DNA of 64,000 nucleotides from positions 496,001 through 560,000 of the forward strand of contig CAZXCU010000002.1 in assembly GCA_964639245.1 (NCBI GenBank), in the 5' to 3' direction. This document shows, piece after piece, positions 6,194-14,476 of the stretch (the stretch's first letter is position 1; each line of letters starts with the position of its first letter). The notes under the pieces were generated by a model. That model made no database searches, was not told the origin of the DNA, and worked only from the letters and a program-made list of their open reading frames with translations. This DNA is from SB15 sp964639245 (lineage in GTDB: Bacteria > Chloroflexota > Anaerolineae > Aggregatilineales > J027). The position numbers and the translations under genes are program-made.

Positions 6194-8716
6194 CTAACCG
6201 CCTTCATCAACCAACATGCGCCGCAAAACTTTTCCGACAAACGACTTGGGCAGTTCTTGGCGAAATTCAATTTCCCAAGGTACGGCGTAGGCTTCTAAAC
6301 GACGGTGGCAGAGATCGAGCAGTTCTTCTTTGGAGAGCGTTGTTCCGGGACGCGGTACGACAAACGCTTTCACACGCTGTCCGTTTTGCCCGTTTTCTAG
6401 GGTGGTTACGCCCACCACCGCCACTTCTAAGACCTTGCTGTTTTCATACAGCACTTCCTCCACATCACGCGGATAGACGCTGAAATCCCCCGCCATGATG
6501 GTATCGCGTTTGCGGCTGATAATTTGAAAATAGCCGTCTTCGTCCATCACCGCAACATCGCCCGTATGCAGCCACCCATCTTTTAACACGGATTCAGAAT
6601 CGGAGGCCACATCTTGATTCCAATACCCTCCCATCACCTGCGGGCCACGAACGAGCAGTTCGCCAATGTGTCCCGCTTCGACTGCCTGACCCGTGATGAG
6701 GTCAATAATTTTGGCATCCGTGTTGGGGATGGGAATGCCAATGGAACCAACTTTCCGCAAGCCAAAAAGCGGGTTGGCATGGGTGACGGGCGAGGCTTCG
6801 GTGAGGCCATAGCCTTCGACCAACCGCCCATGCGTCAATTTTTCAAAAGCCTCCTGCACTTCAATTGGCAGGGGGGCGGCCCCACTGAGACACGCTTTAA
6901 TCGAATCGAGACCGTAGGAACGCACATTCGGCGCTTGATTGATTGCCATGTACATGGAAGGCACCCCGGGAAAAACCGTCGGTTTGTATTCACGGATATG
7001 TTCCAACACCTGCTGCACCTCAAAAACGGGCAGCAGAATAATCGTTGCGCCCATAGCGATGGGGATGGTCATGGCGTTGGTCATCCCATAGCTGTGCATA
7101 AAAGGAATCACGGATAAAAAGGTCTCTTTGCCATATTCCAAGCCGGGAATCCAATGGCGTGTTTGCAATGTATTCGCCACGATATTTTCATGCGTTAGGC
7201 AGACACCCTTCGGAGAATCCGTGGTGCCGCTGGTATACAAAATGCAGGCCAGCGCGTCCGATTTCACATCGAGATTCGGCGGATATTCGGGCGCATCCAT
7301 AATGAGTCGTTCCATAAGCGTCCCGAGGGGTTTGGTTTCTTCGGGGGTAGGGTTTTCGGGGTTGGCCTCTCCCCACCGCGCAATCAGCCGTTTGTACATT
7401 CCGCCGGAAACCGCCTGCCGCAGTTCGGTAAAAATAATTTTCTGAACGGTTTCAATGTTCCGCAGGGCGCGTGCCAACCGCGAAAATTGCAGCAGCGTCA
7501 CCACGATTTTGGCTTCGGTTTCGCGGGCTTGGGTGACAATTTGCTCGGCATCGGCATCGGGATTGGGCAGCACCACCACCCCGCCAATTTTTAAAATCGC
7601 ATAATAGGCTTCAATGAATTGGGGCATGTTGGGCATCACAATCATGACCCGATCCCCCGACGCGATGCCCAAACCTAACAGCGCATGGGCGAATTGATTG
7701 ACCCGTGCCTCTAATTGTTCATAAGTGAGTTTTGTGCCATAAAAAAGAATGGCATCGCGCTTGGGTGTCCAATCGGCGGCGCTTTCCAGAAATTTGTGCA
7801 GCGGTTGGCGCGGAATAGGGACGGTATGGGGGGTTTCTTGGGCATAGCTGGTCAGCCAAGGACGTTTTTTTAGCAAATCGGAGAGGGGGGTGCGTTCGCG
7901 CCACGAGGAGCGTTTGTTGTCTCCCATCACGAAGCGCTCAATGGCACGGTTGACTGCATCATGGCGCTCTAGCTGGACTTTGTGTTTGGCTGAGCCGACA
8001 TCCATCACCTCGGCACCCGGCAGCATTTGACCGACTTCCTCAAATACCCGACGGGGAAAATAATTATCGCGTTCACCGGTGATGACCAGCGTGGGGGTGG
8101 AGATGCTGCGGATTTTAGGCCAGCCCTGCCACTGACGCAGGTTATTGACCATCATCCGTTTCATGACATGCACTTCGGCATTCCAGCGCGGGCGGTACTT
8201 CCACACCGGGCGGAAAATAGCGACAGGCACACGCGCCAGCCATGCCGCCGCACGGGGTAAGGGATATTCGCCTGCTGTGGCAATCAACACCAATTTATCG
8301 AGCGTTTCGGGGTGGGCGTTGGCATATTCCACGCAAATCGACCCCCCGAAGGAATGCCCTACCAGAATGAATTTTTCCGGCAGTTGCAGATGCTGGTAGA
8401 TGGCATACAAATCGGCAACGAGTTCATCCATCGTATAGCGGCTGTAGGGAGCATCACTTTGCCCATGTCCGCGCAAATCGGGGACAATCACGCGGTAATT
8501 CATCGTCAGCGCAAAGTGGTTAATCTGATGTTCCCATGTTTCGGCGCAACCCGCGTAGCCATGCTGAAAAACAATGGTGTGTTCTGCGGCTTCAGGCCAG
8601 ATGTCCACCACGCTTAATTCGGCATTGGCGACTCCGGGGATGGGAACATTCCGCCGATAGAGGCTGAAATCGAGTAAAAAGCTACTTCTTTTGATGCCAC
8701 GTAATTTTCTTTTCAT
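6194..8716 (-). CDS. Fusion protein: alpha/beta hydrolase + long-chain acyl-CoA synthetase (AMP-forming)
   Basis: 840 residues. Residues 1-265 are an alpha/beta hydrolase with HGYAG oxyanion region, nucleophile elbow GHSFGG (Ser122), likely acid Asp217 (GERDNYF) and His245 (SAKHK). Residues 300-840 are an ANL-superfamily adenylating enzyme: P-loop-like YTSGTTDSPKG at 494-504, GYGLTEASP, the hinge GWLHTGDVAVMDEDGYFQI, and PKSFVGKVLRR with catalytic Lys829. The second part would activate a fatty acid to acyl-AMP and acyl-CoA; the first could release the acid from an ester or thioester. The two activities are normally separate. Single long frame with no break at the junction. Confidence 0.9.
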   Translation of the reverse strand: MKRKLRGIKRSSFLLDFSLYRRNVPIPGVANAELSVVDIWPEAAEHTIVFQHGYAGCAETWEHQINHFALTMNYRVIVPDLRGHGQSDAPYSRYTMDELVADLYAIYQHLQLPEKFILVGHSFGGSICVEYANAHPETLDKLVLIATAGEYPLPRAAAWLARVPVAIFRPVWKYRPRWNAEVHVMKRMMVNNLRQWQGWPKIRSISTPTLVITGERDNYFPRRVFEEVGQMLPGAEVMDVGSAKHKVQLERHDAVNRAIERFVMGDNKRSSWRERTPLSDLLKKRPWLTSYAQETPHTVPIPRQPLHKFLESAADWTPKRDAILFYGTKLTYEQLEARVNQFAHALLGLGIASGDRVMIVMPNMPQFIEAYYAILKIGGVVVLPNPDADAEQIVTQARETEAKIVVTLLQFSRLARALRNIETVQKIIFTELRQAVSGGMYKRLIARWGEANPENPTPEETKPLGTLMERLIMDAPEYPPNLDVKSDALACILYTSGTTDSPKGVCLTHENIVANTLQTRHWIPGLEYGKETFLSVIPFMHSYGMTNAMTIPIAMGATIILLPVFEVQQVLEHIREYKPTVFPGVPSMYMAINQAPNVRSYGLDSIKACLSGAAPLPIEVQEAFEKLTHGRLVEGYGLTEASPVTHANPLFGLRKVGSIGIPIPNTDAKIIDLITGQAVEAGHIGELLVRGPQVMGGYWNQDVASDSESVLKDGWLHTGDVAVMDEDGYFQIISRKRDTIMAGDFSVYPRDVEEVLYENSKVLEVAVVGVTTLENGQNGQRVKAFVVPRPGTTLSKEELLDLCHRRLEAYAVPWEIEFRQELPKSFVGKVLRRMLVDEGG

Positions 8717-8727
8717 GAGAAGTCCTC

Positions 8728-8786
8728 AGTTATCAGTTTTTGGTTATCAGTTAAAAGCGAAAACTGATACCCGAAAACCGATAACT
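8728..8786. repeat. Imperfect 27-base inverted repeat (AGTTATC...GATAACT)
   Basis: Left arm begins AGTTATCAGTTTTTGG at 8728 and right arm ends CCGATAACT at 8786, pairing over about 27 bases with roughly four mismatches around a short centre. It lies between the fusion gene start and the J-domain gene, and its right end covers the TAG stop (8785-8787) of the latter. It may end that transcript or be a dispersed palindromic element. Confidence 0.65.
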
Positions 8787-9549
8787 AACTACTAAACTGT
8801 GCCATAATTTTTTGATAGGCTTCGTTAATGTGTTTCATTTTTTCGCCCGCGTCCGCCGCTTTGTTCAAATCAGGATGGTACTGTCGTGCCATCTCCCGAT
8901 AGGCTTTGCGGATGGTTTCTGGTGATGCACTCAACTCAAGTTTTAATAGATGATAATACCCATGCAAAGCGACTGGTACCGTTGTATTTTTCGGCTGGCT
9001 GTGGGTGCTGTTCGTGTTGCCATTGGAAGGCTGGTCAACCGTGCGGGCATGAAACCCTGCGATTTTCCATGTACCTTTGAGTAACGGAATATCCACCGTG
9101 ATGGTCTGGCAGTTGAGTTTGGCGAAGTCAATTTCGCGCCCGTAGCGTATCAACCGTTCATATTTGCCCGCTTGTTTCTGGAAATGGACAGGAAAAACAT
9201 GCACATCTTTGGCGTAAATGTCAAAAGCGTAAATCCTATCGCTGTAGAGTGCCAGCGCCGCCTGCATCCATTCGTTCGGGGTGAAGCGTTCGCCATTGTC
9301 CGGCAGCAGCATATCCGCCCAGAACAGCATCAGGGTATGCCGTCCCGCTTGGGTATCCCCGTTCAGCGTGGTTTTGATGTCATGCAAATCAGCAAATCGT
9401 TCATTGAGGTGAAACATGATTTTTTCACCCGTTTGGAGGGACGCTAAAATGATGTCACTGTCGTCGTGCCATGTTTTGGCAACCTGCGGGGTGTTGCTCA
9501 ATTTCCACAGCAGGTAGGAGCGCACATTGTGGGTATCGAATTTCAGCAT
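8785..9549 (-). CDS. Protein with C-terminal J domain (DnaJ-like co-chaperone)
   Basis: 254 residues. The last 65 residues are a J domain, with the Hsp70-activating HPD tripeptide at 225-227 inside REMARQYHPDLNKA and the usual helix IRKAYREMAR before it. The first 180 residues are not recognised; they lack the Gly/Phe and zinc-finger parts of DnaJ. The J domain at the C-terminus is unusual, since it is N-terminal in classical DnaJ. It would recruit a DnaK to whatever the N-terminal part binds. ATG start; the gene ends within a palindromic repeat. Confidence 0.8.
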   Translation of the reverse strand: MLKFDTHNVRSYLLWKLSNTPQVAKTWHDDSDIILASLQTGEKIMFHLNERFADLHDIKTTLNGDTQAGRHTLMLFWADMLLPDNGERFTPNEWMQAALALYSDRIYAFDIYAKDVHVFPVHFQKQAGKYERLIRYGREIDFAKLNCQTITVDIPLLKGTWKIAGFHARTVDQPSNGNTNSTHSQPKNTTVPVALHGYYHLLKLELSASPETIRKAYREMARQYHPDLNKAADAGEKMKHINEAYQKIMAQFSS

Positions 9550-9605
9550 GGGTTGGCCTCAGCGATTGGGTGTTAGGCTTTAAGTATTCCGTCTAGTCAC
9601 AGGTT

Positions 9606-9851
9606 TCATTTATTCATCAACGCTAGGGAAGCATCATAGACCGCCACGGGTTCAATTCTGCTAGGGGATTGACTGCTGGTAATAATCTGAATCACCTGAT
9701 CATGAATCGCAGGGCGATAAAACTTTTCGCCACACTGTTGACAGACCAACGCAGGCAAATTCTCAATGACAAACCATTTTCCTTGATATTCCTGTACCCG
9801 CGTTACCAGTTGTTCTTCTAAGTGACCTTTGCAATAGAGGCAAGTTTTCAT
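9606..9851 (-). CDS. YgiT-type zinc-finger protein, probable antitoxin
   Basis: 81 residues with two CxxC knuckles, Cys4/Cys7 and Cys37/Cys40, the pattern of the MqsA/YgiT N-terminal zinc domain. The helix-turn-helix half of full MqsA is absent. Start is ATG 9851 because GAGGAA precedes it and because ATG overlaps the TGA of the upstream DUF4258 gene (ATGA), so translation is coupled. Pairs of DUF4258 and YgiT genes are common in this order and are regarded as toxin-antitoxin-like; here the likely toxin comes first. Confidence 0.85.
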   Translation of the reverse strand: MKTCLYCKGHLEEQLVTRVQEYQGKWFVIENLPALVCQQCGEKFYRPAIHDQVIQIITSSQSPSRIEPVAVYDASLALMNK

Positions 9852-10159
9852 GATGATTTCCTCACTTTGCCATTGTCCCACTCATCAGGATTTGGCTCGT
9901 AAACGGTGATAATTTTGGTGATTTCTGGATAACTCACCAATATATGTAACATTTTACCAGAACCAGTTTGACCATAGATTAAACAGCTTGGGCTGTATTT
10001 GTCATCCGGGTAATCTTCGATTACTTCGCCATTTTCGATAGCTTCTTCTATTTCTGCACTGGTAATACCGCGTCTCGCTGCTCTATCAGACGCATGGTCG
10101 CTCAATAAATAATCTTTGTCTCGAAATTTTTCTTTTATATCTTCAAAAATTGGTGGCAT
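9848..10159 (-). CDS. DUF4258 protein, probable toxin of a TA-like pair
   Basis: 103 residues. The DUF4258 pattern is clear: SDHASDRAARRGIT near residue 20-33, ENGEVIEDYPDD, then SCLIYGQ and ITKIITVYEPNPDEW. The fold is thought to be related to the RelE/MqsR-type small RNases; the conserved His-Ala-x-x-R-x-x-x-R-G-I block is the candidate active site. It overlaps the YgiT gene by four bases. Activity as a toxin is inferred from the pairing, not shown by sequence. Confidence 0.85.
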   Translation of the reverse strand: MPPIFEDIKEKFRDKDYLLSDHASDRAARRGITSAEIEEAIENGEVIEDYPDDKYSPSCLIYGQTGSGKMLHILVSYPEITKIITVYEPNPDEWDNGKVRKSS

Positions 10160-10295
10160 CTTATTTCACTTACATTTGAGTATATTTAAAATTCATTTCC
10201 CTGTTCTTTTAAAAAACCTAAATCCTAACGCCTCATTCCTAAAACTTCTTAAACAGATGTTACCCTAAATAGCCCAATCGTGCTGCTATCGTCTT

Positions 10296-10324
10296 TTGGG
10301 GGTAGGCCAAAGCCATGCTATACT
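10296..10324 (+). promoter_or_regulatory. Putative sigma-70-type promoter for the serine hydrolase gene
   Basis: TTGGGG (10296-10301), 17-base spacer, TATACT (10319-10324); predicted start of transcription near 10331, about 34 bases before ATG 10365. Its position rules out an upstream in-frame start at 10296. Confidence 0.55.
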
Positions 10325-10364
10325 GCATAAACAGAGCCAAATTGATGTATTTATACACACTCTC

Positions 10365-11858
10365 ATGAAACCATTATCCGTTGTTACCATTCTCCTCAGT
10401 TTGTTGGCGGGATTTTTCCCCCGCCTTGTGGATGCTCAAGTTGCCCCGCCCCCGCTGGAGTCCTTACCCCCTTGCAATTTTAATGCCTATACCGAACGGG
10501 ATGATTTAATCATCGGGGCGGTGGTGCTGCATTTGGGGCGGGGGGATGGCTGTATGCAAAATTTGAATACGGTTTTTCCGTTTGCCAGTGTCGGAAAATT
10601 GTTTATTGCCGGGGCGCTGTATGAAAAAGTGGCGCAGGGCGAAATCTATTTTGAAACGGAACTGACCTTCACTTCTGATTACCTGATGAACGGGCAAAGC
10701 GACTGTCTCACACCGGAGATGGTCGGGCAAAAATTCACGGTTGGCTATCTGGGCAATGTGATGATTTCGTGCAGCGATAACCCCGCTACATGGATGCTGA
10801 TGGATTACATCGGGTGGGGGGCGGTCTCGGCCTATATCGCCAAGTTGAACATCCCCGATATTGGTGAAGTGTTGCCTTACAGCTATGTTGACCGCATGAA
10901 ACTCCTGTATCTGGACGACGCGTGGGAAAATGTACCGGTGGCGTTGGCTTCGCAATATTACCGCCGACGCAGCGCGGACGGTCTTGTGCCACAGTATTTT
11001 CGTGCGATGCCTTTCTATTCAGAAGATGACTTCCGCGAAATTAATGCGCGTTATCTGGAAGAATCGCCGTACAACACCGCTACCCCGCGTGCGATTGCCA
11101 CCTATCTGTTCAAACTCGTAACGGATATGCAGCAGCGCCCCGATACCATTGAAGGGCGAACCGCGCTCTGGATTTTTAATACCATGCTGCTCACCCAGCG
11201 CGTCTTTAGCACCCAGTATATGCCCGGTAATGTGATTGTGGGCAGCAAAAATGGCTTTGATGTGGGATACCGCGCCGAAGTCAATATCACCATCTCATCG
11301 CTGGAAAATCGCCTGCCGGAGACTATTTCGGTTCTGGTGGTGCGCCATCGGGACATCCGCGATTCATCGGTTCCGTATCGTTTTCGTAATGTACCGACCA
11401 CCGATTTACTGCTGGCAATTGCCCCTAAATTATCTGCCTTGCTTTATCCCGAATCGAACTTTGACGCTGCGCCGTTTGTGAATCGGGTCGAAAATGTGCG
11501 TTTGGTCACGTTTAATACCGAACGGGAAATGCTGGGTTGCTGGCAGGATTATCTGGGAACGGATTATCTGAATGTGCTGCAACCCTGCTGGAATAATTTA
11601 GAACAAATCAGCCGGATGAACCGCAGCGATTGGTTGGGGGTGGGATTGGTGCTGCGCTATCTCAATGGACAGGATGCACGAATCACGCTGATTTATACCC
11701 TGCCAGACGGAAGCAAGCGTTCGTATCAGATGCAGCGTTTTTTTGAAGATGCTACGGCGGTGGCATGGTTTGAGGAAGTGGCGATTCCCGGCTTGTGGCG
11801 GGTGGATGTGTTTTTCAATCTTGTTCCGGTGTTTACGCGCACGGTGCGGGTGGAGTAA
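10365..11858 (+). CDS. Secreted class-A beta-lactamase-like serine hydrolase
   Basis: 497 residues with a Sec signal peptide (VVTILLSLLAGFFPRLVDA). The three motifs of penicillin-recognising enzymes are present: S75-V-G-K78, S137-D-N139 and K295-N-G297 in place of KTG. The first 350 residues form this domain; the last 130 contain two Cys and a beta-rich part of unknown role. It could be a D,D-peptidase or beta-lactamase-like hydrolase acting on the wall; no claim of resistance is supported. It resembles the N-terminal half of the protein at 20164-22197 (both contain SDNPAT). Start ATG 10365 gives the signal peptide at the N-terminus. Confidence 0.8.
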   Translation: MKPLSVVTILLSLLAGFFPRLVDAQVAPPPLESLPPCNFNAYTERDDLIIGAVVLHLGRGDGCMQNLNTVFPFASVGKLFIAGALYEKVAQGEIYFETELTFTSDYLMNGQSDCLTPEMVGQKFTVGYLGNVMISCSDNPATWMLMDYIGWGAVSAYIAKLNIPDIGEVLPYSYVDRMKLLYLDDAWENVPVALASQYYRRRSADGLVPQYFRAMPFYSEDDFREINARYLEESPYNTATPRAIATYLFKLVTDMQQRPDTIEGRTALWIFNTMLLTQRVFSTQYMPGNVIVGSKNGFDVGYRAEVNITISSLENRLPETISVLVVRHRDIRDSSVPYRFRNVPTTDLLLAIAPKLSALLYPESNFDAAPFVNRVENVRLVTFNTEREMLGCWQDYLGTDYLNVLQPCWNNLEQISRMNRSDWLGVGLVLRYLNGQDARITLIYTLPDGSKRSYQMQRFFEDATAVAWFEEVAIPGLWRVDVFFNLVPVFTRTVRVE

Positions 11859-11865
11859 AAAAAGA

Positions 11866-11894
11866 CCCCTCTCTCATCAGGGTTGGGAGAGGGG
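11866..11894. terminator. Hairpin CCCCTCTC / GAGAGGGG between convergent genes
   Basis: Eight-base perfect arms, 13-base loop, seven bases after the TAA at 11858 and before the end of the ABC-2 permease gene. No long T-run follows, so termination strength is uncertain; it also resembles the dispersed CCCCTCTCCC palindromes. Confidence 0.5.
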
Positions 11895-11909
11895 CAGAAA
11901 AGGTGGTTT

Positions 11910-12719
11910 TTACACCCCCAGTTCCTTTTTATCAATTGCCCACCATGCCAGCCCACCAAACACGGCGGTTAAACCGAGCATCAGGGCAATGTTGGTCAAT
12001 TCCAAGCCGTCCTTGAAAATGTCATTGACATTGTAGTAATCGAACAAGAAGAACGGCTGGATGTCTTTGAGGGTGTCATTCAAGCCGGACAGACCATAGA
12101 CCAGATACCCGCCAAAAAACAGCCCGTAAGCGAGTGCGCCCGCCCAATGTTTGCTGGAGGGAATGACCGACACCAGCAGGTAACTGAGCGCAGCGTGAGC
12201 AATCAGGATGAAAAATGCCCCGTAAAAAGCGGCGGCTAAATCCCCAACGCTTACATCAAATTCAGGCCAAAGCTCGGCACACAGGATGAAAGTCAGCCAG
12301 CAGGCCGTGAGTACCAGAAACAGGCAGAGGGCAGTGTTGGCAAAACGTGCTACGAGCATCTGTCGCCGTGAAATGGGCAAACTCATCATCACATCCATTG
12401 TGCCGTTGCGTTCGGCATTGGTCACAGCATTGAATGCTTGAATCATCACCATCGCGCCGAGGATTAACACCATCCACAGGTTAAACTGTGAATTAAGGTA
12501 CGCGCCGGGGTCTGCCACGCTGACATCTTCGTCTGTGCCATAGAAAAATTGGAGCATTTCATCTGGGTAACTTTCCATCAGCTTATCAAAATCATCTTGC
12601 TGTTCGACCATACTCGGATACACACTCATCACCAGCAGGGCATACAGCGCTAGGCCAATGCTCATCCAGAGAACCGTTCGCCGTGAATCGCGGAAGGATT
12701 TCAAAAATACAGGCCACAT
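11910..12719 (-). CDS. ABC-2 type transporter permease
   Basis: 269 residues with about six membrane segments: SIGLALYALLVMSVY near the N-terminus, LWMVLILGAMVMIQAF, FANTALCLFLVLTACWL, AFFILIAHAALSYLLV, LAYGLFFGGYLVYG and the C-terminal IALMLGLTAVFGGLAWW. The cytoplasmic NAERNGTMDVMMSLPISRRQM stretch is the hallmark of ABC-2 permeases. It would form the channel of an exporter powered by the ATPase encoded immediately upstream (two-base gap). Cargo unknown. Confidence 0.9.
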   Translation of the reverse strand: MWPVFLKSFRDSRRTVLWMSIGLALYALLVMSVYPSMVEQQDDFDKLMESYPDEMLQFFYGTDEDVSVADPGAYLNSQFNLWMVLILGAMVMIQAFNAVTNAERNGTMDVMMSLPISRRQMLVARFANTALCLFLVLTACWLTFILCAELWPEFDVSVGDLAAAFYGAFFILIAHAALSYLLVSVIPSSKHWAGALAYGLFFGGYLVYGLSGLNDTLKDIQPFFLFDYYNVNDIFKDGLELTNIALMLGLTAVFGGLAWWAIDKKELGV

Positions 12720-12721
12720 GG

Positions 12722-13618
12722 TTAATTGCTCCTTTCACCATAAAACGACAGGAAGATTTCTTCCAGCGTGGGTTGTTCAAATTTCAAATCGGTCACGGTG
12801 TGCTGGGCTGCCAATTTAATCAGTTTGTCTAAATTGGCATGACCACTCACTTTCATTTTGACTTCGTTGTCGTGGGTTTCAAATTCGCTCACGCCTTGAA
12901 TCTCTCGGAAACCGTTGACATGGGCGGGTTGGTTGAACACAAAGGTCAGCCAACGGAAAGCCACACGGGTCAGATTCTGGACAGTTTCTACCGCCTGCAA
13001 TTCGCCCTCGCGGATGATGGCTACACGGTCACAAATTTGCTCAACTTCGGGCAGCATGTGCGATGACAAAAACACTGTCCGCCCTTCGGCTCTGGTTTCC
13101 AGCATCAGTTCATGGAACACCTGCTGCATCAAGGGGTCTAGCCCGTTGGTCGGTTCATCCAGAATCAGCAGTTCGGGTTTATGAACCAGTGCCGCGATAA
13201 TCCCCATTTTGCGTTTCATCCCGGTTGACATCCCGCTTAACTTACGCGGCAGGTCATATTGCAAACGGGATGCCAAACGCTCTGCCTCAGCGACCAAGGG
13301 TTTCTGGTGAACTTTTTCCAGCCATTGGATGTACTGCAAGCCTGTCCAATTTTCCCACAGGGTCAATTCGGAGGGCAGATAGCCAATCCGTTTGCGGATT
13401 TCAACACTGTGCTGGCGGTTGTCCATGCCAAAAAGTTGGGCTGTCCCTTCGGTGGGGCGGATGAAATCGAGCAGGGTGCGAATCGTGGTCGTTTTGCCCG
13501 CGCCATTCGGCCCCAAAAACCCGAAAATCTCCCCCTGATTGACCGTCAGGTTGACCTGCTTAACGGCGGTAAATTTCCCATACCGATGGGTTAAATTGTG
13601 CGTCTGGATGATGCTCAT
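12722..13618 (-). CDS. ABC transporter ATP-binding protein (exporter type)
   Basis: 298 residues. Walker A GPNGAGKTT, signature LSGMSTGMKRK, Walker B LLILDEPTNGLDP, and switch His in VFLSSHM are all intact, so it should hydrolyse ATP. After residue 220 follows a C-terminal extension typical of DrrA/CcmA-like exporters. Its ATG overlaps the TGA of the TetR gene (ATGA, 13615-13618), so the three genes form one operon under the TetR regulator. Confidence 0.95.
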   Translation of the reverse strand: MSIIQTHNLTHRYGKFTAVKQVNLTVNQGEIFGFLGPNGAGKTTTIRTLLDFIRPTEGTAQLFGMDNRQHSVEIRKRIGYLPSELTLWENWTGLQYIQWLEKVHQKPLVAEAERLASRLQYDLPRKLSGMSTGMKRKMGIIAALVHKPELLILDEPTNGLDPLMQQVFHELMLETRAEGRTVFLSSHMLPEVEQICDRVAIIREGELQAVETVQNLTRVAFRWLTFVFNQPAHVNGFREIQGVSEFETHDNEVKMKVSGHANLDKLIKLAAQHTVTDLKFEQPTLEEIFLSFYGERSN

Positions 13619-14184
13619 TTTGCTAAGCCTTTCACTATAAACTCGGAGAGGTATTCCAAACTGCGTTTCAAATCTTGTTCGGGACTCACGTAGCTTTGCA
13701 TGAAAATCCCCATCGACGCGCCTAAAATCATGTTGGTGACGGCGTGGGTGTTGATGGGTCTGAAAAAGCCCTGTTGAATCCCTTCCTCAATAATTTTTTG
13801 CAAGGCAGTCTGGGTTGCCGCCGCCGATGTTTTTTCTATTTCGATTAAGGACGGATGCTGCATAATATATAAAGTTAATTCCGGGATGAGCTTGATGAGC
13901 GCTTCTTGCCCCTGCATCGCCTGCTCGACAAACTTTAAAAATCCTGCCAGCTTTTCGGGTGGTGTGCCTTGCTGCTGGGCAGCCTCAGCCACCGCTTGCA
14001 TATACACTTGTACCTGATGCGCGTACAAGGCCCAGATAAGGGCGTTTTTGCTGTCGAAATAGAGATACAGTGTGCCTTTGCTGACCCCACATTCGGTAGC
14101 AATGTCATCCATCGTGGCCTTGTTGATGCCCTTCGCAGCAAACACTGTCATCGCTGCAAAAATAATATCTTCCCGCCGTCCCAT
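13615..14184 (-). CDS. TetR/AcrR-family transcriptional regulator
   Basis: 189 residues. The N-terminal helix-turn-helix is clear: IIFAAMTVFAAKGINKATMDDIATECGVSKGTLYLYFDSKNAL, with the diagnostic SKGTLYLYF recognition helix. The rest is the helical ligand-binding and dimer domain. ATG 14184 is preferred over an ATG at 14199 because GAAGGA lies five bases upstream. A palindromic operator, 14200-14217, sits just in front. It is expected to repress its own operon and the ABC-2 exporter until a ligand is bound. Confidence 0.93.
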   Translation of the reverse strand: MGRREDIIFAAMTVFAAKGINKATMDDIATECGVSKGTLYLYFDSKNALIWALYAHQVQVYMQAVAEAAQQQGTPPEKLAGFLKFVEQAMQGQEALIKLIPELTLYIMQHPSLIEIEKTSAAATQTALQKIIEEGIQQGFFRPINTHAVTNMILGASMGIFMQSYVSPEQDLKRSLEYLSEFIVKGLAK

Positions 14185-14199
14185 TTTTCCTTCTTTCAC

Positions 14200-14217
14200 T
14201 GACTGACCAGTCAGTCA
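14200..14217. promoter_or_regulatory. TetR-family operator, TGACTGAC-CA-GTCAGTCA
   Basis: A perfect palindrome with eight-base arms and a two-base centre, 16 bases before the TetR start and inside the transcribed leader. The half-site text recurs in variant form as GTCAATCAGTC at 14327-14337, over the -35 element. Such TGACTGAC/GTCAGTCA sites are typical for TetR-family autorepressors. Confidence 0.8.
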
Positions 14218-14249
14218 TTTTGCATGGTACGCCCACTGACCCGTTTCCG

Positions 14250-14270
14250 ACCCCCCAATTTTTAGGGGGT
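14250..14270. repeat. Short hairpin ACCCCC / GGGGGT in the TetR leader
   Basis: Six-base arms around CAATTTTTA; it would lie in the 5' leader of the minus-strand operon. No further role visible. Confidence 0.35.
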
Positions 14271-14300
14271 TGAATTTAGATGAGGCTTAAATTTATTTTA

Positions 14301-14330
14301 AGTATAGCTGAAATTATTCGTAAGTGTCAA
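14301..14330 (-). promoter_or_regulatory. Promoter of the TetR-ABC-2 operon
   Basis: Minus-strand TTGACA (14325-14330), an exact consensus -35, with an 18-base spacer to TATACT (14301-14306). Predicted transcript start is near 14294, giving a leader of about 110 bases that contains the operator and the small hairpin. Confidence 0.75.
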
Positions 14331-14414
14331 TCAGTCTTTGGGCTGAAGGTAACACGCCAATGAGTAAAATAAGATTTATTTTTTTCCGTCATGTAAACAT
14401 CTAGCGAGCGTTAG

Positions 14415-14443
14415 TTGAAGGCGTTCTCTTCCCGTGATACAAT
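14415..14443 (+). promoter_or_regulatory. Promoter of the LysM/glycosidase/propeller operon
   Basis: TTGAAG (14415-14420), 17-base spacer, TACAAT (14438-14443); start of transcription near 14450, about 27 bases before ATG 14477. It is the only good promoter seen for the four following co-directional genes. Confidence 0.65.
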
Positions 14444-14476
14444 GCGGCCTCGTTTAGATTTGATAAGAAAAAACCT

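Noticed and set aside
10296..10364. Longer N-terminus for the serine hydrolase
   Set aside because: The extra part would place the signal peptide internally and overlaps the predicted promoter.
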